64,000 nt of DNA from Schnuerera sp. xch1. Lineage in GTDB: Bacteria > Bacillota > Clostridia > Tissierellales > Tepidimicrobiaceae. Where the stretch lies: the NCBI RefSeq assembly GCF_019931165.1, contig NZ_JAIOUP010000011.1, positions 22,728-86,727 on the forward strand, given 5' to 3'. The notes below the pieces were generated by a model. That model saw only the letters and a list, made by a program, of their open reading frames with translations. It searched no databases and had not been told where the DNA came from. A program made the translations under genes and the position numbers. This document shows positions 28,301-36,070 of this stretch, piece by piece; the stretch's first letter is position 1; every line of letters begins with the position of its first letter.

Positions 28301-28705
28301 GATAATACTAAGAATTTGTATAAAAGAGAAGCTAATCCTGAAAAAATGAAATTAAGTAACTATGAAAGTTTAGAACATTTAAAATTAGGTATGAGAGAGG
28401 TGGTCACTGAAGGTAGTGCTAAGGGGCTATTTAAGGATTTTCCTATATCTGTAGCAGCTAAGACTGGGACTGCTGAAAAATCCGGTATCAATCCAGTAAC
28501 AGGGGACACATATGATTCCTATGCTTGGTTTGTGGCTTTTGCACCATATGAAGATCCCGAAATAGCAATTTCTATAGTATTATTTCAAGGTGGAAGTGGT
28601 GGATATGCTGGACCTATAGCTAGAGAGATTATTGCTGAATATTTTGGATTGAATAATGATAATGATAAGGAAATATTACCCTTTGAAAATGAATTGACAA
28701 GATAA
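25370..28705 (+). CDS. mrdA: Class B penicillin-binding protein 2, unusually long
   Basis: Elongation-specific transpeptidase, 1111 residues; family members are usually 600-750, and somewhat longer in clostridia. A membrane helix lies near 13-33 and the pedestal begins with APRGEIRDRYGRLLAGNKPSF. A large insertion occupies about residues 95-480 and contains repeated units (compare DTVIDIIISNNLLSQIL and DTLISFAVENNLLKDFI). The transpeptidase domain has the SxxK motif GSTFKM near 720, SCN near 780 and KTGTAE near 1031, plus a helical insertion before the last motif (about 840-930). The start is TTG behind ATAGGAGTG. Function is inferred from mreBCD linkage and motifs. Confidence 0.94.
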   Translation: MKLLEKLKNRFNILIIILSIIMIILIFGLAILTIIEGDYYRDISDNKRLKEIYITAPRGEIRDRYGRLLAGNKPSFTVQILKDELNTLSTEKKNEILLWLTRLLEEDGVNYVDDFPIEFNVFQYKNDKTYNLESDSPMDTVIDIIISNNLLSQILDTYYINPDYEEHYSFATIRKAINALEEKDIEIPIIVDIKEGELIVKYDEEKDIEQWKENHQIHQNASPKEAIISMINDNENIIRKILEHPISRQLVYNILNEKKLDNNLEIKKYSLTYDEEYLETKRSLMKSFNNITYETKAIDDFVEIVKETSLVDLLVKIAEVEDEEGNIDKLIPGQVLLNKIEEKGLECPVKIDIDEEQNTILYTHKDSKKTDNRAPIDTLISFAVENNLLKDFITDEKIKGIAQEIVLQKGFNPQISITKWQYTSLVEKDTWFKKLNIDNKNSSAKEVFDYLIKYYDINKNLGRYETRIMMSLHDQLEKQGHRAYQPINIAYGIKDATVAKIEEGFMRMSGVQVSIEPVRYYPENETAAHVLGYLGKISQTSEIEKYVKRNKYSPNDIIGKTGIEEKFESELRGKNGVRKVEVDVLGNRTSVLDEEKAIPGNNIYLTIDSNLQKTAQDSLKHALEEIQQGGTFKSKWGDYKFGISSSKGRPYINATSGAVVVTSVKTGEVLALTNYPAYDPNLFSTGISNSDWESLFPEDDADLLAPRPLYNIAIQTAIQPGSTFKMVTALAALEKGLDPNQAIRDMGYINIGSARFGCWIWNSNRTTHGYTNLYDALRDSCNYYFYSLALGKNQKTGKPVGTRVDIEDIANMAKELGLNDKTGIEIDIPNEASGGVPNPQSKVMITKSMLRNYLNSNIQSYIKKGEEFSDKEIKDKVETIVGWIEEEPLSRNEVIQRLDEMGIEPEKRLEGEKEGLADKIKYTYLNFAGWNITDTLNATIGQGQNAYTPVQMANYIATIANGGYRNKLTLVDNIKNYDNTKNLYKREANPEKMKLSNYESLEHLKLGMREVVTEGSAKGLFKDFPISVAAKTGTAEKSGINPVTGDTYDSYAWFVAFAPYEDPEIAISIVLFQGGSGGYAGPIAREIIAEYFGLNNDNDKEILPFENELTR

Positions 28706-28799
28706 TTTTTAGGTCTTTTAATTTATTTCCTAAGATTGAAAAGGGTTTTAAAGATGTTTGCAGAATATATATTCATATGTAATTACGGAGGTAATGCCA

Positions 28800-29420
28800 G
28801 TGAAAGAAGCACTAGTCAACTTTAAAGGTATCAATGAAGGAATTTATATATTTATCAAAAAAGGCGATTTTGAACTCGTAAAGATTGAGCTTGAAAAAAA
28901 GTTAAGGGAATCAATAAATTTTTTTCGAGGAGCAAATATATTAGGTATAAAAGGAGAAAGCATATCTGAAGAAGAAACTAATGAATTATTCAGGATTATG
29001 AAACGCAAGTATAATCTTAATATATCAGAAGAAGAATTGCCTTCATATTTGAACAAATCAAATACCTTTACAGGTATATATGAAGGAATGACAAAATTTA
29101 TAAATTCGACAATAAGATCTGGACAAACAATTGAATATAATGGAAATGTCATTATAATAGGAGATGTAAATCCTGGTGCTCTTATTAAAGCAAATGAAAA
29201 TATAATAATACTAGGAAGTATAAAAGGAGTTGCTCATGCTGGTATAAGTGGAAATTATAGAGCAATAGTGGCTGCTTATGATTTACAGCCAACACAGCTT
29301 AGAATTGCAGATATTATTAGCAGGAAACCAGATGGCAATATTGCAACCTCTGGGTTACCAGAGGTTGCAAGGATCCATGAAGGTGAAGTAATTATAGAAC
29401 CATATTTACCGAGAAAATAA
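28800..29420 (+). CDS. minC: Septum site-determining protein MinC
   Basis: FtsZ-polymerisation inhibitor, 206 residues, with an N-terminal FtsZ-binding domain and a C-terminal beta-helical dimer domain (SGQTIEYNGNVIIIGDVNPG, LGSIKGVAHAG) that binds MinD. I chose the GTG at 28800, 8 bases after GGAGG, because the ATG at 28794 is too close and the TTG at 28758 lies upstream of that site. A perfect 13-bp palindrome lies in the coding sequence near its 3' end. Confidence 0.94.
   Translation: MKEALVNFKGINEGIYIFIKKGDFELVKIELEKKLRESINFFRGANILGIKGESISEEETNELFRIMKRKYNLNISEEELPSYLNKSNTFTGIYEGMTKFINSTIRSGQTIEYNGNVIIIGDVNPGALIKANENIIILGSIKGVAHAGISGNYRAIVAAYDLQPTQLRIADIISRKPDGNIATSGLPEVARIHEGEVIIEPYLPRK
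29341..29370 (+). repeat. Perfect palindrome inside minC
   Basis: TTGCAACCTCTGG (29341-29353), loop GTTA, and the exact inverse CCAGAGGTTGCAA (29358-29370). It encodes IATSGLPEVA, the usual conserved end of MinC. There is no T-run, so it is not a simple terminator. Confidence 0.85.
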
Positions 29421-29439
29421 TGGATAGGAGGAAAAATAT

Positions 29440-30240
29440 ATGGGAATTGGAAAAGCAATTGTAATAACATCAGGAAAAGGTGGAGTCGGTAAAACTACTA
29501 CAACTGCAAATATAGGAACAGGGCTAGCTATGCTAGGAAATAAAGTTGCAGTGGTTGATACAGATATAGGATTAAGAAATCTTGATGTAGTTTTAGGATT
29601 AGAAAATAGAATAGTATATGATATTGTAGATGTTGTAGAGGGAAATTGCAGATTAAAACAAGGGCTCATAAGAGACAAGCGATTTGAGGGATTATATTTA
29701 TTGCCAGCAGCACAGACTAGAGATAAAACAGCTGTATCACCCGAGCAGATGATAGAACTTGTTAATAAGCTAAAGGAAGAATTTGATTATATTGTAATAG
29801 ATTCGCCTGCAGGAATTGAACAAGGATTTAAAAATTCTATAGCAGGAGTAGAAGAAGCTTATATTGTTACGACTCCTGAAATTTCTGCCGTAAGAGATGC
29901 TGATAGAGTAATTGGATTATTGGAATCACAAGGAATTAAAAATCCAAAACTAATCATTAACAGGATTAGATATGATATGGTAAAAAAAGGAGATATGATG
30001 AATGTAGATGATATAGTTGGTATATTAGCAGTTGATTTAATAGGAATTATTCCAGATGATGAATCTATAGTAATTTCAACTAATAAAGGAGAACCAGTAG
30101 TATTTCAAGATAAACCTTTGGCTGCGAAAGCCTATAAAAATATTTGTAGTCGGATTACTGGAGAGGAAGTAGAACTACTTAATTTAGAAACAAACGAAGG
30201 TAAATTGAGTAAGATTATTAAATTATTATTTAGCAAGTAA
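29440..30240 (+). CDS. minD: Septum site-determining ATPase MinD
   Basis: Membrane-binding ATPase that recruits MinC, 266 residues. The deviant Walker A GKGGVGKTTTTANIG is at residues 10-24, followed by switch DTDIGLRNLDVVLG and DSPAGIEQGF. The C-terminal amphipathic helix KLSKIIKLLFSK is the membrane-targeting sequence. It lies 19 bases after minC with AGGAGG. Confidence 0.97.
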   Translation: MGIGKAIVITSGKGGVGKTTTTANIGTGLAMLGNKVAVVDTDIGLRNLDVVLGLENRIVYDIVDVVEGNCRLKQGLIRDKRFEGLYLLPAAQTRDKTAVSPEQMIELVNKLKEEFDYIVIDSPAGIEQGFKNSIAGVEEAYIVTTPEISAVRDADRVIGLLESQGIKNPKLIINRIRYDMVKKGDMMNVDDIVGILAVDLIGIIPDDESIVISTNKGEPVVFQDKPLAAKAYKNICSRITGEEVELLNLETNEGKLSKIIKLLFSK

Positions 30241-30253
30241 GGGGGGAATAACC

Positions 30254-30541
30254 TTGGATTTATTCAAAATTTTTGGGAAAAATAAAAATAAAAGTAAGAA
30301 TGTAGCTAAGGAAAGATTGAAATTAGTTTTAGTTCATGATAGATCTGATTTATCACCAAAATTTTTAGAAATGATAAAAGGAGATATAATAAGGATTGTT
30401 AATGAATATGCAGAAATAGATCAGGAAGGATTAGATATTAAATTAACAAGAATGAAGAGAGATTCAGACGACAGTCCAATGTCTGCGCTAGTGGCTAATA
30501 TACCTATAGTTAAGATAAAAGATGACGAGAAATATACTTAA
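30254..30541 (+). CDS. minE: Cell division topological specificity factor MinE
   Basis: A 95-residue MinD-stimulating protein. The anti-MinCD helix/strand LKLVLVHDRSDLSP is clear, followed by the dimerisation part. The start is TTG behind AAGGGGGG. Because MinE is present rather than DivIVA-only control, Min oscillation is expected. In many relatives rodA follows here; in this window it does not. Confidence 0.94.
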   Translation: MDLFKIFGKNKNKSKNVAKERLKLVLVHDRSDLSPKFLEMIKGDIIRIVNEYAEIDQEGLDIKLTRMKRDSDDSPMSALVANIPIVKIKDDEKYT

Positions 30542-30583
30542 AATATATTTAAAATATATTTCTAAAGACCTAGTAGGTAATCA

Positions 30584-30612
30584 TTGTATTGGATATCCAA
30601 ATTTGTTATAAT
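30584..30612 (+). promoter_or_regulatory. Promoter for the FMN-binding lipoprotein gene
   Basis: TTGTAT (30584-30589), a 17-base spacer and TATAAT (30607-30612), about 58 bases before the start codon. Confidence 0.7.
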
Positions 30613-30669
30613 CTAAATTAGAGTTTGATTAGTAATTAACAAAAAATAAAATTGATTGGAGGGATACCA

Positions 30670-31533
30670 ATGAGAAAAAGATTAATTTATATGGTCTTAG
30701 CTGTAGTATTAGTTGTTTCATTACTTGCTGGCTGTGGGAATCAAGATTCTGAAACTACAAATGATAGTTCTGGCGAAGTAACTACAGACGAATTACAAGA
30801 TGGTACTTATTTAGTAAAAGACCCTGTAAGTGATCATGGCAATTATGGAATGGCTAAAATGGAAGTTGTAGGTGGTGAAGTTTCTACATTTGAATATGTG
30901 GAAATATTAGCAGATTCTGGTGACGAAAAAGATGAAAATAATTATAACTACCCAGAAGGTTTAGAAGTAATAAAAAATCTAAATGAACAATTTAATGAAA
31001 CAAAGGATCTAAATGAAGTAGACTTTGATGCTATATCAGGAGCTACTTCTACTAAGGAAAACTTTCAGAGGATAGTTAATAAATTATATGCTAAGGCTTC
31101 AGAAGGTGATATTTATGAACCTGTATACGAAGATGGAGTATATACAGCAGAGGCTGAAGAAGATAGTCATGGTTGGCTTGGAGAAGTGAAAGTAGTTGTA
31201 AAAGATGGCCAAATTGTAGGATTAGATTATTGTGAGACTGCTATTGAAGATATGGAGAGTAGTAGAGTAGTATTTGATGAAGATGGTAAAGAAGTTATGG
31301 ATGACGAAGGAAAACCTGTAACGGAAACAGTTCAAGTTAGTGCTGGAGAAGAGAAGTCGCCTGAAAATTATGCATACATGGATTCATTTGAGGTTATAAA
31401 TCAAATGCAAAAATCATTAATTGATAATAATGGTACTGAGAATCTTGATGTTGATAGTATTACAGGCGCAACAAATACAAGATCTACAATAGTTGAATTA
31501 GTAGATAAAGCATTGGAAGATGCAAAATTATAG
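30670..31533 (+). CDS. Lipoprotein with two FMN-binding domains
   Basis: Extracytoplasmic lipoprotein of 287 residues, with signal peptide and lipobox LAGC. It carries two FMN_bind domains, each ending in an ApbE target motif: DAISGATSTKENF and DSITGATNTRSTI, so two covalent FMNs are expected. ApbE is encoded next. Such proteins carry electrons outside the membrane, for example in flavin-based extracellular electron transfer or fumarate/urocanate reductase systems; no reductase domain is fused here. I chose the ATG at 30670, 6 bases after GGAGGG. It has its own promoter and a terminator after it. Confidence 0.9.
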   Translation: MRKRLIYMVLAVVLVVSLLAGCGNQDSETTNDSSGEVTTDELQDGTYLVKDPVSDHGNYGMAKMEVVGGEVSTFEYVEILADSGDEKDENNYNYPEGLEVIKNLNEQFNETKDLNEVDFDAISGATSTKENFQRIVNKLYAKASEGDIYEPVYEDGVYTAEAEEDSHGWLGEVKVVVKDGQIVGLDYCETAIEDMESSRVVFDEDGKEVMDDEGKPVTETVQVSAGEEKSPENYAYMDSFEVINQMQKSLIDNNGTENLDVDSITGATNTRSTIVELVDKALEDAKL

Positions 31534-31550
31534 ATTATAGTCAAAAAATA

Positions 31551-31577
31551 GACCCTAACATAATGTTAGGGTCTTTC
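31551..31577 (+). terminator. Terminator between the FMN lipoprotein gene and apbE
   Basis: GACCCTAACA (31551-31560) and TGTTAGGGTC (31564-31573) pair perfectly around TAA and are followed by TTTCT. The short T-run may allow read-through into apbE. Confidence 0.7.
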
Positions 31578-31604
31578 TAAACATCTACAGAAAGGGAATT
31601 AATT

Positions 31605-32660
31605 ATGAAATTAAAGAAATTTATAACTTGTGGAATGCTTTGCGTTTTGATTATAGTTACTATTGTTGGTTGTAAACATAACAATAATCAACAAATAATA
31701 ACTAGAACAGAATTTTTGATGGATACAGTTATAACATTAAAAATATATGATAAGCAGGATGAAGAAATATTAGATAAAGCCATCAATAGATTAAAAGAAA
31801 TTGAAAGTAGAATGAGTAGAACAATAAAGGATAGTGATATTAGTTTAATAAATAAAAATGCCGGGATTAGACCTGTACAGATTCATGATGATGTATATTA
31901 TGTAATTGAGCAAGCGAAAGACTTTGCCGTTAAGACAGATGGTGCATATGAACCAACCATAGGACCATTAGTTGATCTTTGGAATGTAACTGGTACTACT
32001 CAGAAGGAAAGAGATTCTATACCAACTGAAGAGCAAATTAATGAAAACTTAGCATTAGTAAATTATAATGATTTGGAATTGATGGATGATAATTATGTAT
32101 TTTTAAAAAGAAAAGGTATGAAATTAGACCTTGGTGGGATAGTTAAAGGATACGCAGCAGATGAGATCAAAAGAATATTTAAAGAAAATGAAGTAACATC
32201 TGCTATTATCGATCTGGGAGGTAATATCTATGTATTAGGAGAAAAAGAGAACGGAGATTCCTGGAATATAGGAATTCAAGAACCGGTTGAAGCGATATCA
32301 GATTATTTAGGAGTATTAAAGGTTAAAAATAAATCTGTAGTTACTTCAGGAGATTATGAAAGATACTTTATGTACCAGGGGAAGAAATATCATCACATTA
32401 TAGATTCTAAAACTGGATACCCAGCAGATAGCAAAGTTGCAGGTGTAAGTATAATATCTGAAAACTCAATAGATGGAGATGCTCTATCAACTGCATTATT
32501 CGTATTAGGTATTGAAGAAGGAACAAAACTCATAAATCAATTACAGGAAATAGATGCAATATTTATAACAAAAAACCATAAGGTTTTTATTTCAGAAGAG
32601 CTTATGAATATATTTGATTTAACCAATAAAGAATATAAATTAATAAATAATACAAATTAA
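31605..32660 (+). CDS. apbE: FAD:protein FMN transferase ApbE
   Basis: Flavin transferase that moves FMN from FAD to Ser/Thr of target proteins outside the membrane; 351 residues with lipobox VGC. Family motifs are TEFLMDTVITLKIY, LGGIVKGYAADEI, IIDLGGNIYVLG, KTGYPADSKVAG and DGDALSTALFVLG. AAAGGGAATT precedes the ATG, 71 bases after the flavoprotein gene. Likely substrates in this window are that lipoprotein, RnfG and RnfD. Confidence 0.95.
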   Translation: MKLKKFITCGMLCVLIIVTIVGCKHNNNQQIITRTEFLMDTVITLKIYDKQDEEILDKAINRLKEIESRMSRTIKDSDISLINKNAGIRPVQIHDDVYYVIEQAKDFAVKTDGAYEPTIGPLVDLWNVTGTTQKERDSIPTEEQINENLALVNYNDLELMDDNYVFLKRKGMKLDLGGIVKGYAADEIKRIFKENEVTSAIIDLGGNIYVLGEKENGDSWNIGIQEPVEAISDYLGVLKVKNKSVVTSGDYERYFMYQGKKYHHIIDSKTGYPADSKVAGVSIISENSIDGDALSTALFVLGIEEGTKLINQLQEIDAIFITKNHKVFISEELMNIFDLTNKEYKLINNTN

Positions 32661-32719
32661 TAGGTAATAAAACCCACCTTTATTAAATATGATAATAGTA
32701 GGTTAAGGTGGGTGAATTT

Positions 32720-33400
32720 ATGAATAGGAGAATAAATAACAAATTTAATGGAATAACAGTTTTTTTGAAAAGAAGATTTAATCTGAGAAGGCAATTGAAA
32801 AGTGTAATATGTGTTTTGATTATATTAGTTTTGCTTCTTTTTTTGAAGATATTAAATAATAATATTTCAGATAATATAATACAAATAATTGATAATAGTA
32901 TCAACTATAAATTTAGTTTAAAAGAAGATGGAAAAGTTGTATTGGATTATGGGAAAAGAATGCTTACATTGCCGGAAAAGGCTTTAACAGTATTTAATGT
33001 GACTAATATGTCTAAATATCCACCACCAACTGAAGGAACTGTTTATAAACCATTTGGAGAAGTAAAATACTTAGATGGAAGAACTGATTTTAATAATGGA
33101 GTAGATATAATTTTAAATACAGATAAGGAGCCAGTATCTATAGCAAAAGGTGTTGTCAAAAAAATCGAGGATAGAGGCTCTAAAGGTTATTTCGTTACAA
33201 TAGAACATGAAGATTTTGTAACCGTTTATGGATACTTGATAACGGTTTATGTAGATGAAGGAAAACAGATAGAAAAGGATATTAAAGTAGGAAATCTTGG
33301 AACTAATAAGGATGGAAATAAATATTTACATTTTGAGGTTTGGATAAATAATTCTCCAGTAAATCCATTAGAATATATAGATTTAGCGGTAAAAGATTAA
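32720..33400 (+). CDS. Degenerate M23 (LytM) membrane protein, SpoIVFA-like
   Basis: A 226-residue bitopic protein with a membrane helix at about 27-42 and a C-terminal LytM fold (about 100-225). The zinc ligands are incomplete: the usual HxGxD reads NNGVD and the HxH motif reads YLHFE, so it is probably not a peptidase. Between minCDE and rng-rplU Bacillus encodes SpoIVFA (a degenerate M23 protein) and SpoIVFB (an M50 protease). This gene fits the SpoIVFA slot, but no M50 gene follows. I chose ATG 32720, 8 bases after AAGGTGG. Confidence 0.7.
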   Translation: MNRRINNKFNGITVFLKRRFNLRRQLKSVICVLIILVLLLFLKILNNNISDNIIQIIDNSINYKFSLKEDGKVVLDYGKRMLTLPEKALTVFNVTNMSKYPPPTEGTVYKPFGEVKYLDGRTDFNNGVDIILNTDKEPVSIAKGVVKKIEDRGSKGYFVTIEHEDFVTVYGYLITVYVDEGKQIEKDIKVGNLGTNKDGNKYLHFEVWINNSPVNPLEYIDLAVKD

Positions 33401-33432
33401 AACTGTCTTAGACAGTTTTAATCTTTTACTAT
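33389..33432. terminator. Terminator overlapping the SpoIVFA-like stop codon
   Basis: Perfect 19-bp arms (33389-33407 and 33411-33429) with a TTA loop. The stop codon lies inside the first arm. Confidence 0.8.
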
Positions 33433-33491
33433 TAAAAGCAGTAAAAAGATGTTAATATAATACTTGTAGTACAAATGACGAGGTGATATAA

Positions 33492-35333
33492 ATGATAGAT
33501 ATTGATAAATTTGATAGGGCACTAAAAAGAGTAGAAAAACCAGCTAGATATATTGGAATGGAAAAAAATTCAATAAAAAAGGATTTAGATAAGGTAAAAA
33601 TAAAATTTGCTTTTGCTTTTCCAGATATTTATGAAGTAGGTATGTCTCATTTAGGACTTCATATATTATATAATCTTTTGAATAACGAAGAAGATATTGC
33701 TTGTGAAAGAGTATTTGCTCCTTGGATTGATATGGAAGAACAAATGATAGAAGAAGAATTACCTCTATTTACCTTAGAAAACAAGGAACCAATAAAATAT
33801 TTTGATTTCATTGGCTTTACGTTACAATATGAGATGAGTTATACCAATATAATAAATATGCTATACTTGGGAGATGTGCAGATCTTATCAAAAAATAGAA
33901 AGGAAACGGACCCTTTTGTAATAGCAGGTGGTCCTTGCGCATATAATCCTGAGCCTATTGCAGATATAATTGATTTTTTTGTAATTGGTGATGGGGAAGA
34001 AGTTATATTAGAGATAATGAATAAATATAGGAAGTTTACAGAAAGTAATTCAAGTAGGCTAAACTTTTTAAAAGAAGTAAGTAAAATAGAAGGAGTTTAT
34101 GTACCCCAATTCTATAGGATAGATTACAAAGAAGATGATACTATTGATAAGATGAATCCTATTGTAGAAGAAGCATCTAAAGTTATAAAGAAAAGGATGG
34201 TAATAAATTTAGATAAATCTTATTACCCAGATAGACTAGTAGTACCATATATTGAAACAGTACATGATAGAATTCCATTAGAAATATTTAGAGGTTGTAC
34301 TAGAGGTTGTAGGTTTTGCCAAGCAGGAATGATCTACAGGCCAGTTAGAGAAAAAAGTGTAAATACATTATTAAATATGGCAGATGAACTTATTAAAAAT
34401 ACAGGATATGACGATATATCTTTAACTTCATTAAGTTCTTGTGACTATTCAGAGCTTCAATCACTTGTTTTGCAATTAATAAGTAAATATGAAAAAGAAC
34501 AGGTAGGCGTATCTTTACCTTCACTTAGATTGGATTCTTTTAGCTTAGATGTTCTTAAAGAGATTGAAAAAGTAAGAAAAACAGGATTAACCTTTGCTCC
34601 AGAGGCTGGAACCCAAAGACTAAGAGATATAATAAATAAAGGAGTGACTGAAGAAGATTTAACTACTGCAGTATCCTATGCTTTTAGTGAAGGGTGGTCA
34701 ACTATAAAATTATATTTCATGATTGGACTTCCAACAGAAACTGAAGAAGACATATTAGGAATTAGAGATTTAGGATATAAGGTAAAGGATATATTTTTCA
34801 GTATGCCTAAAGAAAAGAGAAAAGGAAATCTAAAGGTTACACTTAGTGCTTCTTGCTTTATTCCCAAACCTTTTACTCCTTTTCAATGGATAGGACAAAA
34901 CTCCATGAATGAATTTAATGAAAAGATTTATTTGCTTAAAAATAATATCAGGGATAAAAAAGTAACCTTTAATTATCATGATTCAAAGCTCAGTTACTTA
35001 GAAGCAATCTTAGCAAGAGGTGACAGAAGATTATCTAAAGTTTTAATTAAGGCTTGGGAAATTGGCTGTAAATTTGATGGATGGTCAGAAACATTTGATT
35101 TTGATAAGTGGATGAGGGCATTTAAAGAAGAAGGAATAGATGGAGATTTTTATGCACTGAGAAACAGAGAATTAGATGAAGTTCTTCCTTGGGATTTTAT
35201 AGATATAGGAATAAATAAAGAATATCTGATAGAAGAATTTAAAAAAGCAACAGAAGAAGAATTGACTAGAGATTGTAGATTAGGATGTAATAATTGTGGT
35301 ATCAATAAAAGCTTTACAGGTGGTGTTTGCTAA
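33492..35333 (+). CDS. TIGR03960-type radical SAM protein
   Basis: A 613-residue radical SAM protein with a B12-binding-like N-terminal domain (FAFPDIYEVGMSHLGLHILY, AGGPCAYNPEPIADIIDFF) and the cluster motif CTRGCRFC near residues 268-275. The C-terminus ends in a Cys-rich tail (CRLGCNNCGI and a terminal GGVC). Members are encoded next to the DUF2344 protein and upstream of rng-rplU in many Bacillota, as here; the likely role is RNA or ribosome modification, not established. GAGGTGATA precedes the ATG. Confidence 0.9.
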   Translation: MIDIDKFDRALKRVEKPARYIGMEKNSIKKDLDKVKIKFAFAFPDIYEVGMSHLGLHILYNLLNNEEDIACERVFAPWIDMEEQMIEEELPLFTLENKEPIKYFDFIGFTLQYEMSYTNIINMLYLGDVQILSKNRKETDPFVIAGGPCAYNPEPIADIIDFFVIGDGEEVILEIMNKYRKFTESNSSRLNFLKEVSKIEGVYVPQFYRIDYKEDDTIDKMNPIVEEASKVIKKRMVINLDKSYYPDRLVVPYIETVHDRIPLEIFRGCTRGCRFCQAGMIYRPVREKSVNTLLNMADELIKNTGYDDISLTSLSSCDYSELQSLVLQLISKYEKEQVGVSLPSLRLDSFSLDVLKEIEKVRKTGLTFAPEAGTQRLRDIINKGVTEEDLTTAVSYAFSEGWSTIKLYFMIGLPTETEEDILGIRDLGYKVKDIFFSMPKEKRKGNLKVTLSASCFIPKPFTPFQWIGQNSMNEFNEKIYLLKNNIRDKKVTFNYHDSKLSYLEAILARGDRRLSKVLIKAWEIGCKFDGWSETFDFDKWMRAFKEEGIDGDFYALRNRELDEVLPWDFIDIGINKEYLIEEFKKATEEELTRDCRLGCNNCGINKSFTGGVC

Positions 35334-36052
35334 TGAATTTGAGGGTAAAATTTACTAAAGAAAACTATTTAAAATATATATCTCATTTAGACTTGATGAG
35401 GTTGTTTAAAAGAGCATTCAGAAGAGGGCAGATGCCGATAAAGTATTCTCAAGGATTTAATGCACAGCCTAAGCTATCTATAGCAAATCCTTTAGCCTTA
35501 GGAATAGAAAGTATTGAAGAATATATGGACATAGATCTTAATAAAAAAATCCCTGAAGAAGAGTTTATAAAGATAATGAACAAGGAATTGCCAGAAGATA
35601 TTAGGATCTTGGATGTTAAATATTTAGATAACAAAAAATCTATTTCTTCTCAAATAAGATGGGGGTATTATCAGATAAAAGTTAGGATAGGAAAAATAAA
35701 AGATGTAAAATTATTGGAATCATTAATTAAAGAATGGCTAGACAAGGATCAGATTATAATAAAGAAAATTAAACGTAAAAGAAAAAAAATCATTGAAAAG
35801 GATAAAGATATCAAGCATCTTATCGGAAATGTAACAATTTCTAGTGAAGAAAAAGTTAAATTATCTGATTCTGAATATTTGGTGACAATTAATTGTCTGT
35901 TAAGAGCAGGGGATAATGGTAATTTAAAGCCTACGGACTTTTTAGAAGGTATGGATAAGTATATTGATGTAGATATAGATATGGATTCAGCAGATATAAA
36001 GAGATTGAATATGTTTAGTGAGGAAAAAGGGGAAATTAAAAAACCAATGTAA
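35333..36052 (+). CDS. TIGR03936/DUF2344 family protein
   Basis: A 239-residue cytoplasmic protein recognised from LRVKFTKENYLKYISHLDLM and FKRAFRRGQMPIKYSQGFNAQPKLSIANPLALGI-type sequence at the N-terminus. It is basic in the middle (KKIKRKRKK), suggesting RNA contact. The ATG overlaps the stop of the radical SAM gene (TAATG), so the two are translated together. In some bacteria the two are fused, which supports a shared pathway. The chemical function is unknown. Confidence 0.88.
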   Translation: MNLRVKFTKENYLKYISHLDLMRLFKRAFRRGQMPIKYSQGFNAQPKLSIANPLALGIESIEEYMDIDLNKKIPEEEFIKIMNKELPEDIRILDVKYLDNKKSISSQIRWGYYQIKVRIGKIKDVKLLESLIKEWLDKDQIIIKKIKRKRKKIIEKDKDIKHLIGNVTISSEEKVKLSDSEYLVTINCLLRAGDNGNLKPTDFLEGMDKYIDVDIDMDSADIKRLNMFSEEKGEIKKPM

Positions 36053-36070
36053 TGATATGGGAGAGATTAT

